Assembly (NCBI GenBank): GCA_027325115.1
Contig: DAHWFG010000278.1
Coordinates: forward strand, 1 to 21,268
Direction: 5' to 3'
DNA length: 21,268 nucleotides
Source: JAKBCQ01 sp021807585
Lineage (GTDB): Bacteria > Planctomycetota > Planctomycetia > Isosphaerales > Isosphaeraceae
In this document: positions 15,087 to 21,268 of the stretch, piece after piece
Numbering within the stretch: position 1 is the stretch's first letter
Layout: every line of letters starts with the position of its first letter
Translations under genes and position numbers: made by a program
The notes under the pieces: model-generated
Seen by the model: the letters and a program-made list of their open reading frames with translations, nothing else
Told to the model about the DNA's origin: nothing
The model's database searches: none

Positions 15087-17117
15087 TTAGGCGCGTAGCG
15101 TCGCATTGAATGTTTGCCGGCACGCCTCGACGATCGCCGCGACCGATCGGTCGACCTCTTCTCCAGTCAACGTCCGATCGCGGCCGCGGAACCGCAGGCC
15201 GAAATGCACGCTCTCGAATCCCGCCGGAACGTTCCCTCCGCTAAACGAATCAAGATACATAAGATCTTCAAACGTCGGATCGTTCACCATAACTTCTGAT
15301 ACGACGAATGAAATCTCTTTCCATTCGGTGAAAACGGGTATCACGAGCGACAAATCGCGCGAAACCGCGGGGAAATCGGAGATTCGCGCGTGTCGCGGAA
15401 CGAGATCGGCTTTGTCGATCAAAACGTCGAACGAAAGCTCGACCGCGTAACACGCTTGACGCAGTTCGAGAGCGTCGCGATGAATTTGATTGATCGAACC
15501 CATAAAGCCGATCGTCGAACCGCCGAGAGCAATTCGCGCGTTTGTACCGATATCAAAGACATCGATATGATTTACAAGTTCCGTCTCAAGTCGATCCGTG
15601 ATATGCAGACGTTCCAAAAGCGTTTCGACAATTCCTTTGAGCGCGCGGAAATCGCCGCCGCCGACGATCGCGAGCCGCGTCGGCTCGTCGGGAAGGGGCG
15701 ATTCGGCTTTGGGATGATACACCTGCGCAATCTCGAAAAGCCGCGCGTCGGGCTCTCCCCGCGCCTCGTTGTGCCGTCGCGCCGCGAGCAAGCTGGGAAC
15801 GAGATCGCGACGCAAAATCGTCTCTTTTTTGCGGGTGGAATGCTCGACCTTAAGCGGCGGACGATCGTTCGATTCGACCGGAAAGATCGGGAACGAAAGC
15901 TCGTCGGAAACGAGGCTGAACGTCACCGCCTCGTCGTAGCCGAGCGCCGTGAGGGTCGACCTGACGACGTCCTCGACCCGCTCGCGCTTGCCTCGGGGAG
16001 CGAGCGCCGTCGGAACCGATCGATCTTCAGGAATCTGTTCATATCCATGAATGCGCGCAATTTCTTCGATCAGGTCGATCTCGCGTTCGAGATCGGCGCG
16101 CCACGACGGGGATCGGACGACGACCGACTCCGAGGTTTCGGCGACGACGTCGAGGCCGAGCGCCTCGAGGATCGCGCGGGCTCGGTCGCGTTCGACGGCG
16201 ATCCCGAGGATTTTTTCGATCCGACCGTAACGCAAGACGACGGGGGGATGCGGCGGCGCCGGGGTTCCGATATCGACGACGCCGGGATGAAGCGTTCCTC
16301 CCGCGAGTTCGACGATCATTTGGGCGCAGCGTCGGCTCGCCCATTCGGTCCGTTCGGGATCGAGGCCGCGTTCGAATCGGAACGACGAATCGCTCGCAAG
16401 TCCGAGGGCACGCCCCGTGCGTCGGATCGAGACGGGATCGAATCGCGCCGATTCGATCAAAACGTTTTTGGTCGATTCCGAGATCTCGGTGTCGAGGCCT
16501 CCCATCACCCCCGCGAGGCCGACCGGCCGAGCCGCGTCGGCGATCACAAGCATATCGGTTGTGAGATCATACTTTTTATTATTGATTGCGATCAGGCTTT
16601 CGCCGGGTCGAGCCTTGCGGACGATCAGCCGGTTTTCGACGAGTTTATCATAATCGTACGCGTGGAGCGGTTGTCCGCATTCAAAAAGTACGTAATTGGT
16701 GATATCGGCGATATTGTTGATCGACCGCCGGCCGAGCGTTTCGAGTCGTTTTCGCAGAGACCACGGCGAGGGTCCGACTTTCACGCCGGTCATCACCCGC
16801 GCCGTGAAGCGGGGGCACAGATCGGGATCTTCAACATCGACGCGGGCGAGTTCATGAACATCTTTACCGGAAACGTGGGGATCGGGTTCGGGGAACCAGG
16901 CGTGTTTTCCGAAGACGACCGCGGTTTCGCGCGCGATACCGATGTGCGAGAGGCAATCGGGGCGATTGCTGGTGACTTCGAGGTCGATCGCCAGGTCGCC
17001 GCCGACCTCGCGCGTCTCCTCGTGATTGAGCCCGCGGAGAGCGAGCTTTTCGGTCAGAGTCTCGACGGGCATGTCGAGACGGAGGTAATCGGTCAACCAA
17101 TTCCAACTGACGATCAT
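15087..17117 (-). CDS. pheT: Phenylalanine-tRNA ligase beta subunit, short form
   Basis: This is the 676-residue beta subunit of the (alpha-beta)2 enzyme that charges tRNA-Phe. The N-terminus is typical (MIVSWNWLTDYLRLD). It passes from LALRGLNHEETREVGG straight into LAIDLEVTSNRPDCLSHIGIARE, so the OB-fold tRNA-binding domain present in E. coli PheT (795 residues) is missing. B3/B4 editing region (SINNIADITNYVLFECGQPLHAYD), B5 domain (PHPPVVLRYGRIEKILG to IARIHGYEQIPEDRS), catalytic-like core and C-terminal FDX-ACB anticodon-binding domain (from about residue 585, RISDFPAVSRDLSLVIP) are all present. AAGGAAG stands 13 nt upstream of the ATG, a long spacing. The upstream neighbours are pheS and a small unknown gene. 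An AT-only run (ATATATATATA) follows the stop. Confidence 0.96.
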   Translation of the reverse strand: MIVSWNWLTDYLRLDMPVETLTEKLALRGLNHEETREVGGDLAIDLEVTSNRPDCLSHIGIARETAVVFGKHAWFPEPDPHVSGKDVHELARVDVEDPDLCPRFTARVMTGVKVGPSPWSLRKRLETLGRRSINNIADITNYVLFECGQPLHAYDYDKLVENRLIVRKARPGESLIAINNKKYDLTTDMLVIADAARPVGLAGVMGGLDTEISESTKNVLIESARFDPVSIRRTGRALGLASDSSFRFERGLDPERTEWASRRCAQMIVELAGGTLHPGVVDIGTPAPPHPPVVLRYGRIEKILGIAVERDRARAILEALGLDVVAETSESVVVRSPSWRADLEREIDLIEEIARIHGYEQIPEDRSVPTALAPRGKRERVEDVVRSTLTALGYDEAVTFSLVSDELSFPIFPVESNDRPPLKVEHSTRKKETILRRDLVPSLLAARRHNEARGEPDARLFEIAQVYHPKAESPLPDEPTRLAIVGGGDFRALKGIVETLLERLHITDRLETELVNHIDVFDIGTNARIALGGSTIGFMGSINQIHRDALELRQACYAVELSFDVLIDKADLVPRHARISDFPAVSRDLSLVIPVFTEWKEISFVVSEVMVNDPTFEDLMYLDSFSGGNVPAGFESVHFGLRFRGRDRTLTGEEVDRSVAAIVEACRQTFNATLRA

Positions 17118-17147
17118 GTTCGCCCGAAAGCTTCCTTAATGGATCGA

Positions 17148-17171
17148 GGCCGGGGCGAATCGCCCCAGGCC
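17148..17171 (-). promoter_or_regulatory. Hairpin in the leader between the small gene and pheT
   Basis: GGCC-GGGGCG / CGCCCC-A-GGCC forms a 10-bp GC-rich stem with one bulged A and an AAT loop, about 30 nt before the pheT start. No T-run follows, so it is more likely a translational or stability element than a terminator. Function is inferred only from position. Confidence 0.35.
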
Positions 17172-17265
17172 GTGAAAGAGTGTTTTGATGATCAACTTGG
17201 CGGTTCTCAATCAATCACAAAAGCCGCGAGGTTCCCAGTCGAATCGCGGCGGTTGCTCGATTGAT

Positions 17266-17514
17266 TCACGAATGCGATTCGATGAATTCGTGGACGTCGG
17301 CGATCGCCTGTTCGATGTTTTTGCGGCGCCAATCGGTGAGCGCGGTGTCGAGCGCGCGGGTGAGCTCGTTGGCGAGCCTGGTCGCGGCGCGCGCGGGGTC
17401 GTCTCCCGTGGCTCGGATCTCGGGGAGATCGCGGTGGTGCACCTGCGTCGACGCGATCGCTTGACCGGGTCGAGTCGTCGTGGAAACGATCACCTTGGTG
17501 GTCTCGGTCATCAT
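17266..17514 (-). CDS. Small conserved-looking protein of unknown function between pheS and pheT
   Basis: This 82-residue protein was not matched to a named family. It begins MMTETTKVIVSTTTRPGQ, with two short beta strands (KVIVST, STQVHHRDLPEI). A helix follows (PARAATRLANELTRALDTAL), then W61, then a C-terminal helix (KNIEQAIADVHEFIES). The beta-beta-alpha start is loosely like small HicB-type folds, but this is weak. The start is decided by GGAGGAG (17522-17528 on the plus strand), a near-perfect ribosome binding site 7 nt upstream and one of the best in the window, so translation is very likely. The gene sits 142 bp after pheS and 148 bp before pheT on the same strand, so it is probably co-transcribed with them. 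Confidence 0.8.
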   Translation of the reverse strand: MMTETTKVIVSTTTRPGQAIASTQVHHRDLPEIRATGDDPARAATRLANELTRALDTALTDWRRKNIEQAIADVHEFIESHS

Positions 17515-17656
17515 CGGCTTGCTCCTCCGGCTCCGCCGGCTTGGGGGGGCTGTTCCAGCTTCGCGAATCGGCCGCGAGCCTCGCTCGCGAAAAGATCGAA
17601 CGCGTCCGCGGCTCGGCGGTCGATCGATCGTGCACAGGCTCTCATACGATTCACGT

Positions 17657-18679
17657 TTAAAATTGCTCAAGAAAGCGAACGTCGTTGTGGTATAACAGGC
17701 GGATGTCGTCGATCGCGTGCCTTCGCATGCAGAGGCGTTCGACGCCCAGGCCGAAGGCGAAGCCGGTGTAAACCTCGGGGTCGTAACCGACGGCCTCGAA
17801 GACGTTGGGATCGACCATACCCGCGCCTCCCATTTCAACCCAACGGTCGCCGCCGTGCCAGAGCATATCGACCTCGACGCTCGGTTCGGTGAACGGGAAG
17901 AACGACGGGCGGAAGCGAATCTGGACGTCGGTTCCCAGATAACTCGCGGCGAAGAGGCGGAGGACGGTCTTTAAATCGGCCATCGTCACCCCTTTGTCGA
18001 CCATCAAACCCTCGATTTGATGGAACATGAACGAGTGCGTGGCGTCGACGACGTCGGGTCGATAAACGCGGCCGATCGCGACGACGCGGATCGGCGGTTT
18101 GCGTTTTTCCATCACCCGGATTTGGACCGTGCTCGTCTGGCTGCGAAGCATCGACGATTCGGACAAATAAAAATTATCGCGCGGGTCGCGCGCCGGGTGC
18201 GCGGGGGGGATGTTGAGCGCCTCGAAGTTATGACGGACGTCTTCGACCTCGGGGCCGCGCGCGACCTCGAAGCCGAGCCTGCCGAACAGGTCGATCAGCT
18301 CGTCGGCGGTTTGCGTCAGCGGGTGCGTATGGCCGAGCCTTCGTTCGCGGTTTCCGGGTAGGGTGAGATCGACCGATCGAACCGCTTGATTCGGTTGCGA
18401 GCGGCCGATGCGATTCCTGGCTAGATCGCACGCTTCTTCAAGAGCCTTTTTAACCGAATTGAACTTTTGGCCGTAACCGCGGCGGGCCGAGGGCTCAAGC
18501 GTTTTTAAACGTTCTTGCGCGTGTTTGATTCGCCCTTGCTTCATCCCAAGGAATTCGACGCGGACGGCTTCGACCGCGGCCGAATCGCGCGCCTTGGCGA
18601 ACGCGCCGAGCCCCTCGCTCAAAAGTGCGTCAAGTTCGGCGAAAGCACGGGCGTCGTCGACGGCTTCGGGAGAGCTCAT
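17657..18679 (-). CDS. pheS: Phenylalanine-tRNA ligase alpha subunit
   Basis: This 340-residue catalytic subunit of PheRS has normal length. It has an N-terminal coiled-coil arm (about 1-95). The class II core follows: GHTHPLTQTADELIDLFGRLGF, ARDPRDNFYL, LRSQTSTVQIRVM, motif 2 region RVYRPDVVDATHSFMFHQIEGL, FRPSFFPFTEPSVEVD, and motif 3 GYDPEVYTGFAFGLGVERL. No Shine-Dalgarno sequence is obvious before the ATG. It lies downstream of rplT with a 194-bp gap in which I see no gene. Together with rplT, rpmI and pheT it forms the familiar ribosomal-protein/PheRS cluster. Confidence 0.97.
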   Translation of the reverse strand: MSSPEAVDDARAFAELDALLSEGLGAFAKARDSAAVEAVRVEFLGMKQGRIKHAQERLKTLEPSARRGYGQKFNSVKKALEEACDLARNRIGRSQPNQAVRSVDLTLPGNRERRLGHTHPLTQTADELIDLFGRLGFEVARGPEVEDVRHNFEALNIPPAHPARDPRDNFYLSESSMLRSQTSTVQIRVMEKRKPPIRVVAIGRVYRPDVVDATHSFMFHQIEGLMVDKGVTMADLKTVLRLFAASYLGTDVQIRFRPSFFPFTEPSVEVDMLWHGGDRWVEMGGAGMVDPNVFEAVGYDPEVYTGFAFGLGVERLCMRRHAIDDIRLLYHNDVRFLEQF

Positions 18680-18873
18680 AACGAATAATCAAATCTGCGC
18701 ATGAATAATCAATAAGGTGCTGGAATCTATAAAGGCGAATCACGCCGACATGAGCGGTTTCGGCTCGAAAGCGGACTCGGCACGATCGACGCGGCGCGGA
18801 CGCGGAACGGCTGATCGGACATCGTCGTATCAAACTGTGATCGTTCCGCGCGGGATCGTCGGCCTCGAAGAAC

Positions 18874-19263
18874 TTAAGCCGATTTCGCTTTTTTCAAGCG
18901 GGCTTCGGCCTTTTCGAGTTCGGCTTTCACCTTGGAGACGATGACGTCGAAGGTCGCGGGGTCGTGGATCGCGAGCTCGGAGAGGCTCTTGCGGTCGAGG
19001 CCGATCCCCGCGAGGTGAACTCCGTGGATGAAGCGGCTGTAACGGAGCCCGCGCATCTCGACCGCCGCGGAGATCCGGGTGATGAACAGCCGGCTGAAAT
19101 CGCGCTTCTTGGCGCGACGATCGCGAAACGCGAACATCCCCGCTCGAAGCAGCGTTTCCTTGGCCGATCGGAGCAGCCGGCGACGGCCGCCGACAAACCC
19201 CTTCACCGCCTTGAACAGTCGTTTTTTCGCTTTATTTCGGGCAGCGCCCTTGGTGGCTCGCAT
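18874..19263 (-). CDS. rplT: 50S ribosomal protein L20
   Basis: This is a 129-residue L20, slightly longer than the usual 115-120 because of a charged C-terminal extension (KAELEKAEARLKKAKSA). Conserved blocks are seen: KKRLFKAVKGFVGGRRRLLRSAKET, AFRDRRAKKRDFSRLFITRISAAV, GLRYSRFIHGV, GLDRKSLSELAIHDP. It binds 23S rRNA early in large-subunit assembly. In enterobacteria L20 represses its own operon by binding the message; whether that applies here is unknown. It is 235 bp downstream of rpmI, a wider gap than usual. Confidence 0.97.
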   Translation of the reverse strand: MRATKGAARNKAKKRLFKAVKGFVGGRRRLLRSAKETLLRAGMFAFRDRRAKKRDFSRLFITRISAAVEMRGLRYSRFIHGVHLAGIGLDRKSLSELAIHDPATFDVIVSKVKAELEKAEARLKKAKSA

Positions 19264-19498
19264 CTCGGTTCACTCGTTTGAAATTAACATGTCAAAGGAT
19301 CATATCGTAACGATCTTGTTATCGATCGCCGCGGCGGCGATCTTTGCGCCGGGGGAAGGTTCGATCGATGCATCTTGGCTCATTGAGGCTCAAAATTCGC
19401 GCGTCGAGCGTCGGCGATCGATCGAATCGGTCGTAAGCTGAAATCGGCCGCCGTCGGTCGATCGCTGGGGCTTGCGCTTATCGAACCGATCGCATCGA

Positions 19499-19780
19499 TC
19501 ACGCGTGATGTTCGCCCGCGGGTTCGGCGGCGGGTTCGTGCGCTTCGAGCCGTTCGAGCGGAGTCGGGGCGGCCTCGTGAACGCCGAGCGCGCGGCGGAG
19601 GCGCCTCGCCTCGGCCTCGACCTTGAGGATCTTCTTGCGGCGCAGCTTACGAACTTGCTTGCCGCTTTTGTGGCTCATCAGGTGCGAAGATCCGCACTTT
19701 TTGTGCGACACCTTGCCGTTGGCGGACACCTTGAAACGCTTCTTGGCGCCTTTGTGGGTCTTTGCTTTAACGCTGGGCAT
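19499..19780 (-). CDS. rpmI: 50S ribosomal protein L35 with C-terminal extension
   Basis: This is a 93-residue L35. The core MPSVKAKTHKGAKKRFKVS, KVSHKKCGSSHLMSHKS and RKLRRKKIL matches the family and normally ends near residue 65. Here about 28 extra residues rich in Ala, Glu, Pro and His follow (GVHEAAPTPLERLEAHEP to EHHA). ATG 19780 gives the canonical MPSVKAKTHKG start. An in-frame GTG at 19792 would add four residues and has AAGG upstream, so it cannot be excluded. It is the first gene of the translation block. No infC homologue is upstream in the window. Confidence 0.95.
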   Translation of the reverse strand: MPSVKAKTHKGAKKRFKVSANGKVSHKKCGSSHLMSHKSGKQVRKLRRKKILKVEAEARRLRRALGVHEAAPTPLERLEAHEPAAEPAGEHHA

Positions 19781-19866
19781 GAGATTCACCACGTCGCCTT
19801 GGCCGCGATGTTACATTCGCGATCGAGGCGTTTCAAACGGATAGACAGCGACGCTCCGTAATCGAT

Positions 19867-19883
19867 CGACGCGATACGCGTCG
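19867..19883 (-). promoter_or_regulatory. Leader hairpin upstream of rpmI
   Basis: CGACGCG (19867-19873) and CGCGTCG (19877-19883) form a perfect 7-bp stem with a 3-nt loop, about 90 nt before rpmI. A 12-bp perfect palindrome (TCCGCCGGCGGA, 19893-19904) lies just upstream on the transcript. These could be parts of a regulatory leader, but no known riboswitch or L20-site fold can be assigned by eye. Confidence 0.35.
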
Positions 19884-19911
19884 GCACGCCGGTCCGCCGG
19901 CGGAGTCGAGT

Positions 19912-19941
19912 AATCTACCAAAAACGACGCGGGTTGAGCAA
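19912..19941 (-). promoter_or_regulatory. Candidate promoter of the rpmI-rplT-phe block
   Basis: On the minus strand TTGCTC (19936-19941) and TAGATT (19912-19917) are 18 nt apart, giving a leader of about 125 nt before rpmI. Both boxes are imperfect (3/6 and 4/6 to consensus). Confidence 0.3.
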
Positions 19942-20356
19942 GCGATCGCGTCAAAAAAAACGCGCGACAAGGTAATATCGCTCGCGCCGCCGCGGCGCCG
20001 TAACGGCTCGAAACCTCGTAACAGAAACGTCTTAAGGCCGAGAGGACGAAACGTCAAATGCGTATCGAACGGATGAGGGCCGCGCGGATTGAAGATCGAA
20101 AATGTCCTCCGCCTGCTCGATTCGATGATGATCGATCACAAAATGAAGCCTTGCGGTCGCAAGCGATCGAGCCGATCGGAGAGGCGGATTCGCATGCGAC
20201 GCGGCGTGGGGGTGATCGCCGCGAACGTCGCCGCACATCTCATAACTTTTTTTTATGCGTGAGCCAATGTGGATTCATGAGTTGAACTTTTCGAATTCCT
20301 CGTGTCCGATCAGGGTGTTAAGCTGAACATTGATTGAACTCACAAAGGAAATCCAG

Positions 20357-20660
20357 ATGGCGACGACGACTCATCGAGCCGATGAAACGGAAGTTTCAAT
20401 TCTCGCGCGCATATTTTCTAGCGCGCATATTTGGCGACGAAAGCGGTAAACTTTCCAGCGATCTTGCCCGATAGATTCTCGATTTGAGGTTTAACGACCG
20501 TGATCAGACCCGAATGCATGATCTGGTTGTACGCAATCAGAGCGACTCCCTTTCTCCCTCTGAGAAAGAAGAACTCGCAGCATTCGGCAAGGCGGGCGAC
20601 CTGCTCGCCATTCTCAAATCGCAGGCGCGGCGAACGCTCGGTATCAAATCCGGCAAATAA
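20357..20660 (+). pseudogene. Broken small gene (partner of HNH endonuclease genes)
   Basis: AAAGGAA (20344-20350) stands 6 nt before ATG 20357. Translation gives MATTTHRADETEVSILARIF, then runs out of frame and stops at 20447-20449. The sensible sequence resumes in the frame two bases on (LARIFGDESGKLSSDLAR), meets TAG at 20472-20474, and continues ILDLRFNDRDQTRMHDLVVR to a normal stop at 20658-20660. Repaired, it would encode about 95 residues. It would resemble a small planctomycete/cyanobacterial protein that, in my recollection, commonly sits directly before an HNH endonuclease gene, as it does here. Its C-terminal half is well preserved (LSPSEKEELAAFGKAGDLLA). The two lesions are a 16-bp direct duplication and a nonsense codon. 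The family's function is unknown. Confidence 0.85.
20402..20433 (+). repeat. 16-bp tandem duplication causing a frameshift
   Basis: CTCGCGCGCATATTTT (20402-20417) is followed directly by CTAGCGCGCATATTTG (20418-20433), 14 of 16 bases identical. Each copy encodes L-A-R-I-F in the frame that fits the protein family. Removing one copy joins the two reading frames exactly. Sixteen is not a multiple of three, so the duplication shifts the frame. Confidence 0.85.
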
Positions 20661-20680
20661 TCTCTCGCTATGATTTAATC

Positions 20681-20986
20681 ATGGAAGTTGATTTGGTTCG
20701 ATTTGTCTGGAGACGGGCGAAAAGCCGTTGCGAATATTGCTTGCTTTCGCAGGAATTCGACGACAGATCATTTGAGATCGATCACGTCATTTCTCGAAAG
20801 CATCTCGGTCGAACGGACCCGGAAAACCTCGCGTTAAGTTGTTTCCGTTGTAACTCATTCAAAGGCTCCAATATTTCTGGAATTGATCCGGATACTAATA
20901 AAGTTAGAGGCTATCCGGAAAGAAAGCCGCATATTCGACGGGATTTGAGGGCGAACCCGAAATCGGGAGGGCGAACCTCCGTGTGA
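20681..20986 (+). CDS. HNH endonuclease, probably C-terminally truncated
   Basis: This 101-residue protein has a clear HNH nuclease core. It shows a CEYC zinc knuckle (C17, C20), the first HNH His within FEIDHVISRKH (D34-H35), Asn 49 in DPENLALSC, and a second CxxC (C54, C57) with CNSFKGSNISGIDPDT. Relatives with this N-terminus usually continue for several tens of residues. Here the sequence after DPDTNKV becomes Arg/Lys-rich and unlike the family. Its final residues (GGRTSV) and stop codon lie in the first copy of a repeat array. It follows the broken small gene by 20 bp, a typical pairing. No Shine-Dalgarno sequence is visible. Nuclease activity is uncertain. Confidence 0.75.
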   Translation: MEVDLVRFVWRRAKSRCEYCLLSQEFDDRSFEIDHVISRKHLGRTDPENLALSCFRCNSFKGSNISGIDPDTNKVRGYPERKPHIRRDLRANPKSGGRTSV

Positions 20987-21207
20987 GCCTTCTTGTATAT
21001 GTTGAATTTGATGAACGCCGGCTCGGTCGGCGCCTCGCCCTCCCGGACAACACGCCGCTGCCGGTGATCTTAAGGGAGGGCGAACCTCCGTGTGAGCCCA
21101 TTTAATCGAATCCATAATGATGAATGCCGGCTCGGTCGGCGCCTCGCCCTCCCGGAAAACACGCCGCTGCCGGTGATCTTAAGGGAGGGCGAACCTCCCG
21201 GTGAGCC
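20965..21207 (+). repeat. REP/BIME-like array, 109-bp period
   Basis: A 25-bp arm starting GGGAGGGCGAACCTCC occurs at 20965-20989, 21074-21098 and 21183-21207. The first two copies are identical; the third differs near its 3' side (CCGG for CGTG). A 63-bp segment occurs at 21011-21073 and 21120-21182 with only two differences. Between arm and segment lie 21-nt stretches (20990-21010 and 21099-21119) of equal length but unrelated sequence. The period is therefore 109 bp, made of 88 conserved and 21 variable bases. A shortened arm-like piece (GAGGGCGAACCC, 20947-20958) precedes the array. Confidence 0.9.
21019..21098 (+). repeat. Hairpin unit 1 of the repeat array
   Basis: The left arm CGGCTC-N10-TCGCCCTCCC (21019-21044) is the reverse-complement pattern of the right arm GGGAGGGCGA-N10-GAGCC (21074-21098), with a 29-nt loop between. 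Outer (5-bp) and inner (10-bp) stem segments pair perfectly; the middle 10 nt pair only partly. This is the geometry of a REP/BIME-type palindromic element. Confidence 0.8.
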
Positions 21208-21208
21208 G
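21128..21208 (+). repeat. Hairpin unit 2 of the repeat array
   Basis: The same structure as unit 1 is present: left arm 21128-21153, 29-nt loop 21154-21182, right arm 21183-21208. Here the outer stem is extended to 6 bp (CGGCTC with GAGCCG). Downstream of it the sequence to the window edge (21209-21268) is AT-richer and shows no gene. Confidence 0.8.
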
Positions 21209-21268
21209 CATTATTATGTTTGCGATTATTGACCAATAAATCGGCCTGGTCGCCTGAGTTTACGAGAA

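Larger units (their letters stand above)
19793..20356. other. Intergenic region between rpmI and the accessory patch
   Basis: This 564-bp region has no supportable gene. It contains the likely rpmI promoter and leader hairpin (listed separately) and an A8 run at 19953-19960. From about 20240 the composition becomes AT-richer, leading to the degraded plus-strand gene. Open frames of 68-75 codons on both strands at 20032-20285 have compositionally odd products and no ribosome binding site. No IF3 (infC) sequence is present. Confidence 0.6.

Noticed and set aside
15390..17264. 624-codon plus-strand open frame
   Set aside because: It is antisense to pheT, with an Arg/Asp-rich product lacking any domain. 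It is a shadow of GC-rich codon usage.
19289..19441. 50-codon plus-strand frame with a hydrophobic N-terminus between rplT and rpmI
   Set aside because: No ribosome binding site and no family resemblance. It lies in a gap within an operon on the other strand, so chance is more likely.
20032..20285. Open frames of 68-75 codons on both strands
   Set aside because: Overlapping on opposite strands, no ribosome binding sites, and Arg-rich compositions typical of spurious frames in this genome.
20357..20449. Functional 30-residue peptide gene
   Set aside because: The reading frame matches a longer family only up to the duplication, and the remainder of that family continues in the shifted frame, so it is a broken gene.
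20965..21207. CRISPR array
   Set aside because: Repeats are 88 bp with internal inverted arms, only two 21-nt spacers exist, and no cas gene is nearby. A REP/BIME-like array fits better.
1..21268. tRNA or rRNA genes
   Set aside because: T-loop-like GGTTCGA strings occur, but only within coding sequence or without flanking acceptor and anticodon stems.

Overview
The window looks like a chromosomal segment of a member of the Planctomycetota, most likely near the Isosphaerales/Gemmatales. This rests on gene content and protein style, not on a marker phylogeny. Clues are a Tat-exported Gfo/Idh/MocA oxidoreductase, a DoxX protein with a large insert, a small Cys-rich secreted protein of the DUF6370 type, carboxypeptidase-regulatory-like repeats, and bacterial tetrahydromethanopterin (H4MPT) C1 genes. 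The DNA is GC-rich, short AT-rich patches interrupt it, and the hexamer CGATCG is conspicuously frequent.

Layout. 1-2930 (+): the tail of an unrecognised gene overlaps a DoxX-family membrane protein by ATGA, followed by a Tat-exported oxidoreductase. 3140-6080 (+): an Mla/MCE-type lipid transport operon (permease mlaE, ATPase mlaF, anchored MCE protein mlaD). 6421-7722 (+): a GAF plus PPM/SpoIIE-type phosphatase. 7867-9315 (-): an fae-mtd operon for H4MPT-linked formaldehyde oxidation. 9679-10005 (+): the small secreted Cys-rich protein, transcribed divergently from fae and followed by a strong hairpin. 10171-12200 (+): an ATP-grasp protein resembling one that accompanies H4MPT pathways, then a membrane zinc metallopeptidase of the YugP type. 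12302-14905 (-): a large secreted protein with carboxypeptidase-regulatory-like repeats and a helical repeat region.

15087-19780 (-) is a translation block read rpmI, rplT, pheS, an 82-codon unknown gene, pheT. It has wide gaps and no infC. PheT lacks the N-terminal tRNA-binding domain and L35 carries a C-terminal tail.

20357-21268 (+) is a decaying accessory patch. A small conserved gene is broken by a 16-bp direct duplication and by an in-frame TAG. It is followed by an HNH endonuclease gene that appears to have lost its usual C-terminus. The stop codon of that gene lies inside the first arm of a REP/BIME-like repeat array. The array has 88-bp, nearly identical, hairpin-forming units, separated by 21-nt AT-rich spacers of constant length but unrelated sequence. 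This array is the least explained structure in the window.
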